A DNA stretch of 10,680 bases. It comes from Palsa-883 sp963847615. Lineage in GTDB: Bacteria; Pseudomonadota; Alphaproteobacteria; Acetobacterales; Acetobacteraceae. This document shows, piece by piece, positions 1-6,233 of the stretch. Within the stretch, counting starts at the first letter, position 1. Each line of letters opens with the position of its first letter. Under the pieces are notes generated by a model. The model searched no databases and had not been told where the DNA came from. It saw only the letters and a list, made by a program, of their open reading frames with translations. The DNA lies in contig CAWKAN010000033.1 of NCBI GenBank assembly GCA_963847615.1, positions 1 to 10,680 on the forward strand, given 5' to 3'. Both the position numbers and the translations under genes were made by a program.

Positions 1-345
1 GGCTTAGGGGGTGGCGGGCGGCTGCCGTGGGCTGAGGCCGCGATCTGCGACATTCGTGGGCTGACGCAGTAGTGCCTCGACCCGACGCATCCGCGTGGAC
101 GGCACAAGGCAAGGGTGTTCCGCGAGGCGCTGGGGGTCACCAGCGCTGACGCCGAGTGGCTTCGACAGGGACTGCTCGCCGCCGCCATGGGGGAGGCGAC
201 CGAGATCGCCGCCGATGGCTTCGGCCGACGGTAGCGGCTGGACATGGCCGTCACGCGACGTGGGCGGACGGCTGTGGGAAGAACGGTGTGGATCGTCCGG
301 CCGGGGGAGATGGCCCCGCGGTTCGTGACGTGTTGGGTGTTGTGA
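1..345 (+). pseudogene. DUF6883-domain protein, 5'-partial, two in-frame TAG codons
   Basis: The frame starting at base 1 is open from the window edge to the TGA at 343-345 except for TAG at 70-72 and 232-234. Read through both, it gives a recognisable DUF6883 protein: an N-terminal LPWAEAAICDIRGLT, then CLDPTHPRGRHKARVF around residues 25-40, and a C-terminal VRTVWIVRPGEMAPRFVT, which fits the Trp-Ile-Val and Pro-Arg-Phe-Val-Thr ending I recall for this family. In family members I recall, both TAG positions are tyrosine (pattern DYLLSPTHP and GQKYE). No start codon is visible in frame, so the gene begins upstream of the window. Its stop overlaps the start of the DUF4926 gene by one base, and DUF6883 and DUF4926 often occur as neighbours. 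The function is unknown. It could be a decayed gene, or be read through by suppression. Confidence 0.72.
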
Positions 346-578
346 TGGCAGACGCGAAGCAGGCTGCGCCGCTGCTCTCCGAGCTTGATGTGGTCGCGCT
401 GTTGGCCGACCGGCCGGCCGATGGGTTGGCGCGCGGACAGGTCGGCACCGTGGTCGAGACGCTCGACGGGTCGAATGTCCTGGTCGAGTTCAGCGACGAG
501 GACGGCCGCGCCTATGCCATTGTCGCATGCCCGCGCGCCGACCTGCTGGCGCTGCGTTATCTGCCACACGCCGCATGA
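345..578 (+). CDS. DUF4926 domain-containing protein
   Basis: This is a small acidic protein of 77 residues. Its sequence (LSELDVVALLADRPADGLARGQVGTVVE, then VLVEFSDEDGRAYAIV) matches the DUF4926 pattern: a short N-terminal helix, then a compact beta domain with GxxGTVVE and VEFxDxxGR. The frame is open further upstream, to about 156, but that upstream part only shadows the DUF6883 frame. The ATG at 345 is preferred because it overlaps the DUF6883 stop (TGATG), a usual sign of translational coupling, and no separate Shine-Dalgarno sequence is visible. The protein ends in LRYLPHAA at a TGA. The two genes probably act together, and an interacting pair or antitoxin-like role is only a guess. The biochemical function is not known. 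With two TAGs in the upstream gene, coupling would deliver fewer ribosomes here unless the stops are read through. Confidence 0.8.
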   Translation: MADAKQAAPLLSELDVVALLADRPADGLARGQVGTVVETLDGSNVLVEFSDEDGRAYAIVACPRADLLALRYLPHAA

Positions 579-737
579 GCCGCGATCGATCCGGGCGCGC
601 CTGGGGTCGCCTGGGCGGCCGGGGCCGGGCGCAGGCTGGAGGATATCGATCAGCGGCTGTTCCGACCCATTCAATCTCGCGCCCATTGATCAGGGCGTCA
701 AAATCATGTTTAAAATCAATAGATTATGATATATGTG

Positions 738-776
738 GGCGGAATTCAAGTTTGGGAGCGAACACCACCGGGTGAC
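738..776 (+). repeat. IS30-family left inverted repeat
   Basis: The left end begins GGCGGAATTCAAGTTTGGGA and continues GCGAACACCACCGG. It pairs with the right end over about 38 positions, with one extra A (GGAATTC against GGATTC) and two mismatches. The transposase start codon lies 22 bases beyond this repeat, so the promoter must be in or next to it. Confidence 0.85.
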
Positions 777-797
777 CCGACAGTTTAGGGTGGTGGG

Positions 798-1843
798 ATG
801 GCAATTTCGAGACGTCGGCTGACGGTTGTTGATCGCACGATGATTGAGGTGCGTCTGCATGACGGCTGGGGGGTCCGATCGATTGCCCGGGCCCTCTGCC
901 GATCGCCTGGGACGATTTCGGCTGAGATCAAGCGGCATCGCGATGCCGCGGGGTACCTGGCGCACACGGCGGAGACCCAAGCCCTTGCCGGCCGGCGCCG
1001 GTCTGGCCGCAAACCGCGGCTGGCGAGCGATGGCGCGCTGTTTGGTGAAGTGGCTAGGCTGTTGCGCTTGAAATGGTCCCCTGAGCAAATATCGGGCAGG
1101 CGCAAGCGGATCGAGCATGGAATGGAGCAGCAATCGGGCCTGCGTGTGTCGCACGAGGCGATCTACACCGCGATCTACGCCTTGCCGCGCGGCGAACTGC
1201 GCCGCGAGCTGATCGCGTGCTTGCGCCAGGACAAGCCAAACCGCGGTCGCAAGCCAAAAGGCAGCGAGCGCCGCGGCAAGCTCTGCGGCATGACCAATAT
1301 CAAGGACCGGCCTGAGGAAATCGAGGGCCGTCTGGTGCCGGGCCATTGGGAGGGCGACTTCATTGTGGGTGCCGGAGGGGCCAGTGCGATCGGCACGTTG
1401 GTGGAACGCACAACCCGCTATGTCGTCCTGGTGCGGATGCCCACGCGCAAGGCGGATGTCGCCGCCTGCGCTTTCGCCGGGGCCTTGAACGCCATTCCGG
1501 CTCCGCTGCGCAAAACGTTGACCTACAACCAGGGCAAGGAAATGGCGGAGCACGAAGCCTTGCCCTCAATACCGGCATGCGCATCTTCTTTGCTGACCCG
1601 CATGCGCCGTGGCAGCGCGGCTCCAACGAGAACACCAACGGCCTGCTGCGCCAGTATTTCCCGAAAGGCACGTCCTTGTCGGGGCTGGACCAAGGCGACC
1701 TCGACACCGTCGCCGCCAGCCTCAACAATCGACCCAGAAAGACGTTGGACTACGCAACGCCGAACGAGCAATTCAGCAATCTGCTTGCCGCAGCGGCCAG
1801 CGCAAACCAGACGTCATCCGGTGGTGTTCGTTCCCAAACTTGA
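798..1843 (+). pseudogene. IS30-family transposase, frameshifted, catalytic Asp lost
   Basis: Starting at ATG 798 (preceded by a purine-rich GGGTGGTGGG), the protein has an N-terminal helix-turn-helix (about residues 1-60, SIARALCRSPGTISAEI), a linker, and an IS30-type DDE integrase core. The first Asp is in HWEGDFIVG (residue 187). The second should be the Asp of TYDQGKEM, but residue 244 is Asn (codon AAC, 1527-1529). The Glu of SNENTNGLLRQ is present. Just after AEHEAL the frame breaks: one base is missing around 1562, and the family sequence resumes in the next frame (ALNTGMRIFFADPHAPWQRG) and ends NNRPRKTLDY and so on at the TGA 1841-1843, inside the right inverted repeat. Repaired length is about 348 residues, normal for the family. 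Members of this family usually use a single frame, so this is damage or a sequencing error rather than programmed frameshifting. Confidence 0.9.
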
Positions 1844-1850
1844 ATCCGCC
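1813..1850 (-). repeat. IS30-family right inverted repeat
   Basis: Read on the minus strand, this end begins GGCGGATTCAAGTTTGGGAA and matches the left end almost base for base. It contains the transposase stop codon. The outer edge is set by the flanking GTG at 1851-1853, which duplicates 735-737. Confidence 0.85.
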
Positions 1851-1873
1851 GTGATAAAAGACATTATCACATA
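1851..1873. repeat. Half of an inverted repeat split by the IS
   Basis: GTGATAA and TTATCAC face each other across the 6-nt spacer AAGACA in the DNA as it stands. Joining 732-737 to 1854 onward lengthens this to two perfect 10-bp arms. The flanking DNA (about 700-737 and 1854-1874) is clearly AT-richer than the rest of the window. It could be a regulator operator, a terminator without a T-tract, or an att-like site. No role can be assigned from the sequence. Confidence 0.6.
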
Positions 1874-1913
1874 GAGCCAGGGGGGTGAGGGGAGACATTC
1901 CGGTGGCGCTCCG

Positions 1914-2663
1914 TTACTCGTCGTCGAAGCCCTCAGTCGATTGCTTGTTTATTACGGCATTCGACTTGAGGAACTTGATCATTACTTGTTCGAGCTGGTG
2001 ACGAAGCTGCTTATCATTTACCTCTATATATGAGCCATACTGGACTATAGGAGCTTTGAACCAGAATTTATCGAGATGTCCGCGCAATCTCGTGGCTATC
2101 TTGTCTGCCTTGCCAACGTAAAGGGGGCGCTGGCTGCTGTCATACAAGACATACACCCCTGCACATTGTGGCCAATCATTTTGTGCGTAAGGTTCGAAGT
2201 CAGTCAGGCTGCCGAGGCCGACAATGGCCTGCTCCCGCTCTGTGTCTGTCACAACTTGCTCAGGCACAGATTGCTCAAGGGCTTTGGCCAGCCTGTTTCT
2301 TGTAGACGCTTGAGGATTCTAAATCTTCCCGCCTTCAAGGTTGTAAATCGCGGGAGCGGAGACACCCGACGCTTTGGAAAGTTCTGGCACGGACATGGAC
2401 GCCTTGCTGCGTTGGTCCCGCAGCCAAACACCGAAGCTCGAAACCTCCGTGTCGGGTACAGCAACGACTTTCGCACCCCTTTTGATGGTCAGTGGCCCCA
2501 GAACCTCTTCAAGCTTTTTTCTATTAGCCGCGGTGAGGCCGCCGCCTCCCTCCCATACCGCAACCGTGGCCTGCTTCACGCCGACCTTCTGGCCCAGCGC
2601 CTCCTGCGTCAGCCCCTCCCTCTGTCGCGCCCGGCGAATGCGCTGGCCAAGCGAGTTACTCAT
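1914..2663 (-). pseudogene. HTH-HTH-GIY-YIG nuclease protein interrupted by one TAG
   Basis: One frame runs from ATG 2663 to TAA 1914 and is broken only by TAG at 2319-2321 (codon 115 of about 249). Before the stop are two XRE/Cro-type helix-turn-helix domains: residues 5-58 (LGQRIRRARQREGLTQEALGQKVGV) and about 77-130 (VWLRDQRSKASMSVPELSKASG). The second domain continues across the stop as LEGGKI-stop-NPQASTRNRLAKALE, which is the normal end of that fold. After it comes a GIY-YIG nuclease domain (about 168-245): GVYVLYD, then PLYVGKADKIATRLRGHL, and a Glu in the QLEQVMIKFL helix. The GTG at 2265-2267 could be taken as a start for the nuclease half, but it is just a Val inside the continuous domain architecture. 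The family suggests a DNA-binding protein with a single-strand cutting domain, perhaps a mobile-element or defence function. Either it is a pseudogene by one substitution, or the TAG is read through. Confidence 0.82.
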
Positions 2664-2962
2664 CTAGTTGAGTCCCCCCTGCTAGGTCTCAGTTAGGTGT
2701 GGCCTCATGAACGCCGAAACCTGGTTGGCGTCAACTCTATCTGGGGCAGGCGCAGTCCCCTCCTCGGGAGACCGCGCCGGCACGACGGAAGACGATGGCA
2801 GACCGTTTCCGGATAAGATCCCGGGACAGACAAGCCGTTGATCTCGCTCGCAGCGGCGAGGGGTCCAACAAGGGATCGATTTCGCGACATCTTCCGGCTA
2901 TCGGAAGTCGCAGAATGCGCTTTATGGCAAGTGCTGATGTTACGGTTGACATGCCCTCGCCG
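2664..2962. other. Gene-free spacer, nothing recognised
   Basis: About 300 bases separate two minus-strand genes. Short open frames exist on both strands (for example minus-strand 2737-2988 and plus-strand 2795-3073), but none shows a known domain, a good ribosome site, or homology I recognise, and both overlap the end of the membrane-protein gene. Its base composition is more balanced than the downstream half of the window, which fits an accessory region. The promoter for the HTH gene should lie near 2670-2720. A purine stretch GGGGGGA precedes its ATG. Confidence 0.5.
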
Positions 2963-3598
2963 TCAAACTGGCGTTCGTATACGCGCATGCTCCATAGTTT
3001 TTGCGGTCTCTCGGAGTTTGCTGATAAAGACGGCGTCGGACTCGCACGGCGGTATGTCTTTGACAGAATCTAGAAAGTTTGCTGCATGCAGGCATGTGTT
3101 AGAGAATAAGAACGCTAGGAGTCGTTTGTCTTCGTCGTTTGGATGAGTGCCTCGATTGTCGATAGATTGCACTACCATCTGAGCATCATGTATCGTCCCA
3201 GAGAAGCTTATCAACGGAACGATCTCCTCGCGCGTAAGCAACCCGATACGAGGACTGATGGAATTATAAATTGTCAGAGGCGGCATTTTAGCCGTTCGGG
3301 TGCTCTTCGGAGCCATACGAGGTGAGATAGAGGACTGCCAGTCCTTACACTCGTGCATGCACTGCAACCCGATCATCCCGACCTCAGTATGCAGCGCCCG
3401 TCGAATACCGGCAATCTCGTTCGACAATTTCAGGGCATCGCTCTTTTCCTGCCCTTTAAGGGTGGTTTTGACACTGATATATGCCGCATAAGCAGCAAGC
3501 GCCCCTCCGACTAAAGCACCAATGCCACCGCCGATTAGGCTTCCCCAATCCGTCAGCAATTTATACCATGTGAAGTCTGCGGGCCATCCTATGCTCAC
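2963..3598 (-). CDS. Single-pass membrane protein of unknown function
   Basis: The protein has 211 residues from the GTG at 3598. The frame extends ten codons further upstream to GTG 3628, but GGGAGGA lies six bases before the GTG at 3598, so that start is preferred. One clear membrane segment lies near the N-terminus, about residues 19-42 (a Gly/Ala-rich SLIGGGIGALVGGALAAYAA). It is followed by a charged helix (TLKGQEKSDALKLSNEIAGIRRAL) that may form a coiled coil, and a soluble domain with a Cys pair (GLQCMHECKDW), IYNSISPRIGLLTREEIVPLI and SNTCLHAANFLDSV. The pattern resembles small uncharacterised membrane proteins with an RIGLL motif, but I cannot name a family. The gene lies 36 bases downstream of the recombinase on the same strand and may be cotranscribed. 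It is less GC-rich than its neighbours, which suggests transfer. The frame looks intact. Confidence 0.75.
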   Translation of the reverse strand: MSIGWPADFTWYKLLTDWGSLIGGGIGALVGGALAAYAAYISVKTTLKGQEKSDALKLSNEIAGIRRALHTEVGMIGLQCMHECKDWQSSISPRMAPKSTRTAKMPPLTIYNSISPRIGLLTREEIVPLISFSGTIHDAQMVVQSIDNRGTHPNDEDKRLLAFLFSNTCLHAANFLDSVKDIPPCESDAVFISKLRETAKTMEHARIRTPV

Positions 3599-3604
3599 GT
3601 TGGG

Positions 3605-3611
3605 TCCTCCC
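3605..3611 (-). promoter_or_regulatory. Ribosome-binding site deciding the membrane-protein start
   Basis: GGGAGGA on the minus strand is followed by the six bases CCCAAC and then GTG. It is the best Shine-Dalgarno match in this part of the window and lies inside the alternative longer frame, so it favours the shorter protein. Confidence 0.7.
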
Positions 3612-3634
3612 AAACGAAAAAACTGCACCCGCGA

Positions 3635-4203
3635 TTATGCCTCTAACCTGGAAATCGTCGCCCGGCCCACGTTGTAGCTCTTCGCCAGTTCCTTGAGCGT
3701 TGCGCCCTGCGCCCGCCGCCGCCGTGCTTCCGCCTGCTGCTGCGGAGTGAGCTTCGGGGGCCGCCCCATGTGCTGACCGCGCGCCTTCGCCCGGCTGCGC
3801 CCCTCTGCCGTTCGGGTTCGGATGAGGTCGCGTTCCACGTCGGCCGGCCCGCCCAGCACGGCAATCATCAGCCGCCCGGTGCTGGTGGAGGTATCAGCCC
3901 ACCGCTCGGCCAGTGACCGGAACTGCCCGCCCGCGTCCACGATCTGCTTGACGATGGCGAACAGGTCGAACGTCGAGTGGGCGAGGCGGTCGATCCGAGT
4001 CACCGTCACCACGTCGCCGGGGCCGAGGGCTTTCAGCATCCGCAGCAACTCGCGCCGGGTCGGCTGCGCGCCGCTGGCCTTCTCCCGGTTAATCTTGACG
4101 CATCCTGCGCCGCGCAACTGCTCAAGCTGGCGTCGTGCGTCTGCCCGTAGGTGCTGACGCGGGCATAGCCGGGCGGCCGGGAGGGGCGGTTCTTTTGGGT
4201 CAT
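3635..4203 (-). pseudogene. Serine recombinase (resolvase/invertase family), frameshifted
   Basis: The gene reads from ATG 4203 as MTQKNRPSRPPGYARVSTYGQTHDA, containing the catalytic serine motif YARVST (Ser17). It then loses one base at about 4130-4131 and continues in another frame as QLEQLRGAGCVKINREKASGAQ. From there the usual resolvase domain follows: LLRMLKALGPGDVVTVTRIDRLA, then FRSLAERWADTSTSTGRLM, ERDLIRTRTAEGRSRAKARG, and a C-terminal DNA-binding helix-turn-helix (GRPPKLTPQQQAEA to YNVGRATISRLEA). Repaired length is about 189 residues, normal for small Tn3-type resolvases or DNA invertases. A continuous frame starting near 4306 exists but replaces the serine motif with unrelated sequence, so that product would be inactive. 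The family cuts and rejoins DNA at paired sites to resolve or invert segments, and here the gene probably belonged to a mobile element. One missing C could also be an assembly error. Confidence 0.85.
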
Positions 4204-4244
4204 ACCTTGCGGGAAGCGTAACCCCTTGAAAGCATGGGGTCAAC

Positions 4245-4287
4245 CGAAGCGCCCGAAAGCCTTCACTTATGCAACGGAGGCGCTTCG
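4245..4287. repeat. 9-bp inverted repeat upstream of the recombinase
   Basis: CGAAGCGCC (4245-4253) and GGCGCTTCG (4279-4287) are perfect complements separated by 25 bases. They lie 42-84 bases before the recombinase ATG, where such genes often carry their own recombination or operator site. With one arm pair only, a res-like site is no more than a suggestion. Confidence 0.4.
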
Positions 4288-4378
4288 CCCGGAGGGGAGG
4301 CGACATAGAGCACGCGGCCTGCCGAATTTGGATACCGAATTGTCGGGGCCGCGTGGTTCATTCAAGATCAAGCAAACG

Positions 4379-5551
4379 TTATGGTAAGTTGGCGGGCTTG
4401 GCGGTGATCCCGCCCCGCGAGATCGCGGTGATCATGCGCAGCATGGTCGCCCGAAACGGCTCCCATGGGGCCGGGCACGGCTTCAGGGTCAGGCCCGGCG
4501 GCAGCACCGCGCCGGTGCCGCAGGCCCGGTCCAACTGCGCCTGGCTTAGGTTCTTAGTGCTGGTCAGGTCGGCGCCATCCAGGTGCGCGCCGGACAGGTC
4601 GGTGGACTGCAGGTTGGCGCCGGACAAGATGGCGCCGAACAGGTTGGCGCTAGTTAGGTCAGCACCGGTCAGGTTGGCGTCGATCAGGTTGGTAAGGCGC
4701 AAGTAAGCGAAGCGCAGGTTGGCGCCGTCCAGGCGGGCGCTTGACAGGTTGGTGAGCTGCAGTTTGGCGGACCACAGGTTGGCGCCGTTCAGGTTGGCAC
4801 TGCTCAGGTCGGCGGTAGTCAGATCGGCACCGGACAGGGCGGCGCCACTCAGGGTGGCGCCGGCCAGATTGGCGTTGGTCAGCCTTGCCACAATCAAATT
4901 CACCTTCGGAAGCCTGGCGCCAGCTAAATCTACCAGCCCGGGCCCGTCATTGCGCCTTCCGATCACGGTCAGTGCGGCTTGGATGTCAGTGGTGGGAGGG
5001 TCTTCGCCAACATGAGTCTTGGCGCCGTCGCGCACGAAGGCGCACAGCGCCTCAAGCACCGGCTGATGATATTGGTCTGAGCCCTTCATCACGCCCTCGA
5101 GCGCATAGATACCGCCGAGCCGGACCACGAGCTCCTTGCTGCCCAGTTGCTCGAAACCCTTCGACACTTGGTTACTGATGAGCAGGTCATGGGACGCTTG
5201 TTGCTGCTGGGTGAATTGCAGATACGCCGCGCCGGCGCCGATCAGCACCGCAGCGCCGCCGAGCGCCTGGCCGATGGTCTTACGGAAGTTGTCCTCGGTA
5301 TCGGCGCGCGCCTTTGGGTCGTAAATTTTCAGGGCCAGCCGTGCCACCTGGCGCTGCGGCAGCCGCCACCACAGCCACCAGATTCCCGCCAGGAGTGCCA
5401 GCGCTGCGATGGCGATGGCGCTTCGGCTGTCCCATGGCGGCGACAGTCGCACCCACAACCACAAGATCGCCCACAGAAGCGCCAGTGCTGCAACGACAAC
5501 GGCCATCGCAATGGCGATCCGTTTGAACCACCTAAGCCATGGTCTGGGCAT
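4379..5551 (-). CDS. Membrane-anchored pentapeptide-repeat protein
   Basis: This intact protein of 390 residues starts at ATG 5551, preceded by a purine-rich GGGAGCGGGA. The N-terminus has three likely membrane segments: about 11-36, 44-63 and 93-113 (the third, ALGGAAVLIGAGAAYLQF, is followed by a Gln/Ala run). Next comes a conserved domain at about 120-205 (LVVRLGGIYALEGVMK, LEALCAFVRDG, PTTDIQAALTVIGRR), typical of a bacterial group of pentapeptide proteins. Residues about 206-335 are some 26 pentapeptide repeats of the A(D/N)LxX type, predicted to form a right-handed quadrilateral beta helix. The tail has CGTGAVLPPGLTLKPCP. On the plus strand the repeats appear as a 15-base pattern (CAGGTTGGCGCC) across 4560-4930. 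The molecular role is unknown. It stands between the mobile region and a repeat-rich spacer, and its gene seems unaffected by the damage seen around it. Confidence 0.92.
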   Translation of the reverse strand: MPRPWLRWFKRIAIAMAVVVAALALLWAILWLWVRLSPPWDSRSAIAIAALALLAGIWWLWWRLPQRQVARLALKIYDPKARADTEDNFRKTIGQALGGAAVLIGAGAAYLQFTQQQQASHDLLISNQVSKGFEQLGSKELVVRLGGIYALEGVMKGSDQYHQPVLEALCAFVRDGAKTHVGEDPPTTDIQAALTVIGRRNDGPGLVDLAGARLPKVNLIVARLTNANLAGATLSGAALSGADLTTADLSSANLNGANLWSAKLQLTNLSSARLDGANLRFAYLRLTNLIDANLTGADLTSANLFGAILSGANLQSTDLSGAHLDGADLTSTKNLSQAQLDRACGTGAVLPPGLTLKPCPAPWEPFRATMLRMITAISRGGITAKPANLP

Positions 5552-5720
5552 TTCCCGCTCCCCCTCCCGGTGCCGTCAGGGGATTATGCCGCCTTTGGAT
5601 CGCTCGGGGGAACGGCCGCAGCATAATGGGTCTCACGGCAAGACTGGGCGTCCCGAGAACGGGTGCACTTTCGGGGCAAGGCAGCCGGCCCGCGTGCCGT
5701 TTCGGAGAAGATTCCGGGAC

Positions 5721-5811
5721 AGAAGGGATGCACGCAGATACCGGCTGAACCGACATTGGCTCACCTCCAACCCAGTGGCGGTGCAGGCGCGCCATCTGCG
5801 TGCATCCTTCT
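5721..5811. repeat. 18-bp inverted repeat with one bulge
   Basis: AGAAGGGATGCACGCAGAT (5721-5739) faces ATCTGCGTGCATCCTTCT (5794-5811). They are complementary over 18 positions, with one extra G in the left arm and a 54-base spacer. The right arm is the first of three ATCTGCGT copies. The arrangement resembles a small mobile repeat with inverted ends. Confidence 0.65.
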
Positions 5812-5830
5812 GATCTGCGTGCATCTGCGT
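5794..5830 (+). repeat. ATCTGCGT direct repeats (three copies)
   Basis: ATCTGCGT occurs at 5794, 5813 and 5823, and the first two copies extend to ATCTGCGTGCATC. Motifs of this type recur between genes in many unrelated bacterial genomes and give false small ORFs. That is recalled knowledge, not tested here. Confidence 0.7.
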
Positions 5831-5956
5831 TTTCCCTTCCTGTTGCCTGCGTAATACCAGGCGTCCGACTGATCAACTCTTCGGCGGCGCCACCAGGTCA
5901 TGCCGGGCGTCGGCCAGCACCCACGGGTTTGCTTGCTGCACGAAGGCAAGTCATGG

Positions 5957-5978
5957 ATGGCCGGCCTACGCCGGCCAT
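5957..5978. repeat. REP-like hairpin, 9-bp stem
   Basis: ATGGCCGGC and GCCGGCCAT flank the loop CTAC, a perfect stem. The wider sequence GTCATGGATGGCCGGC and so on to GCCGGCCATGAC is nearly palindromic. A related GTCATGCCGG lies about 55 bases upstream (near 5897), suggesting a pair of repeat units. There is no T-tract, so it is not a standard terminator. Confidence 0.55.
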
Positions 5979-6020
5979 GACGTGGTGTGTGCCAAGCCAC
6001 TGCGCAGCGCCATTCTTGCT

Positions 6021-6057
6021 TCCTCCGTGGCCTCCGTGGTTCTCCCTTCTTCTCCGT
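6021..6057 (+). repeat. TCCGTGG short repeat
   Basis: TCCGTGG occurs twice in tandem-like order (CTCCGTGGCCTCCGTGG) with a third partial TCCGTG shortly after. This phrase recurs between genes of many GC-rich bacteria and gives false ORFs in other frames. It has no known function. Confidence 0.5.
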
Positions 6058-6233
6058 GCTGAACCCCTTGCTTGCTTGCGGACCAAGCCAAGCCCCCGAC
6101 CGCGGCCGCCCCCACCCCAACCAAGCAGCAAACCAACCAGCGCCGCCCATCCAACCCAGGACAAAGGTTTGCCTCCGTTGCTTAGTTAGTATATGTGACT
6201 GTCCCGCATCCATTTCAGCCGGAGCCCATCACC

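Larger units (their letters stand above)
738..1850 (+). mobile_element. IS30-family insertion sequence (complete, inactive)
   Basis: A 1,113-bp element is bounded by imperfect inverted repeats (738-776 and 1813-1850) and flanked by GTG on both sides (735-737 and 1851-1853), a 3-bp target duplication as expected for IS30. It holds one transposase gene filling nearly its whole length. Size, end structure, duplication length and protein all agree with the IS30 family. The transposase is inactivated twice, so movement would need an enzyme supplied by another copy. Just outside the right end lies GTGATAA-AAGACA-TTATCAC. When the element and one GTG are removed, the flanks join to form a longer perfect inverted repeat (TATGTGATAA, 6-nt loop, TTATCACATA), so the element landed in one arm of a palindrome. 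No named IS can be assigned without a database search. Confidence 0.85.
5552..6233. other. Intergenic stretch with dispersed repeats and hairpins
   Basis: About 680 bases lie between the divergent pentapeptide and hypothetical genes and contain no convincing gene. Open frames there (for example the translation reading ICVHLRFPFLLP) are the usual by-product of the dispersed ATCTGCGT repeat. The stretch holds a bulged inverted repeat (5721-5811), three ATCTGCGT copies (5794-5830), a 9-bp hairpin (5957-5978) and a TCCGTGG repeat (6021-6057). Both gene promoters should lie here. An AT-rich patch at 6180-6197 precedes the plus-strand gene. Confidence 0.7.

Noticed and set aside
655..700. Terminator after the DUF4926 gene (CGCCC facing GGGCG)
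   Set aside because: The stem is only five pairs with an 8-base loop and no clear T-tract.
1556..1566. Programmed frameshift in the IS30 transposase
   Set aside because: IS30 transposases normally use a single frame, there is no A-rich slippery site, and the catalytic Asp is also lost.
2737..3146. Open frames on both strands between the HTH gene and the membrane protein
   Set aside because: They overlap the membrane-protein gene, have no recognisable domain or ribosome site, and look like chance frames.
6172..6197. Promoter-like TTTGCC and TATATG 16 bases apart before the hypothetical gene
   Set aside because: The matches to consensus are weak and the host sigma-factor preference is unknown, so it was not listed as a feature.
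5600..6213. Small ORFs giving ICVHLRFPFLLP-like peptides
   Set aside because: These are translations of dispersed ATCTGCGT and TCCGTGG repeats, a well-known source of false genes.
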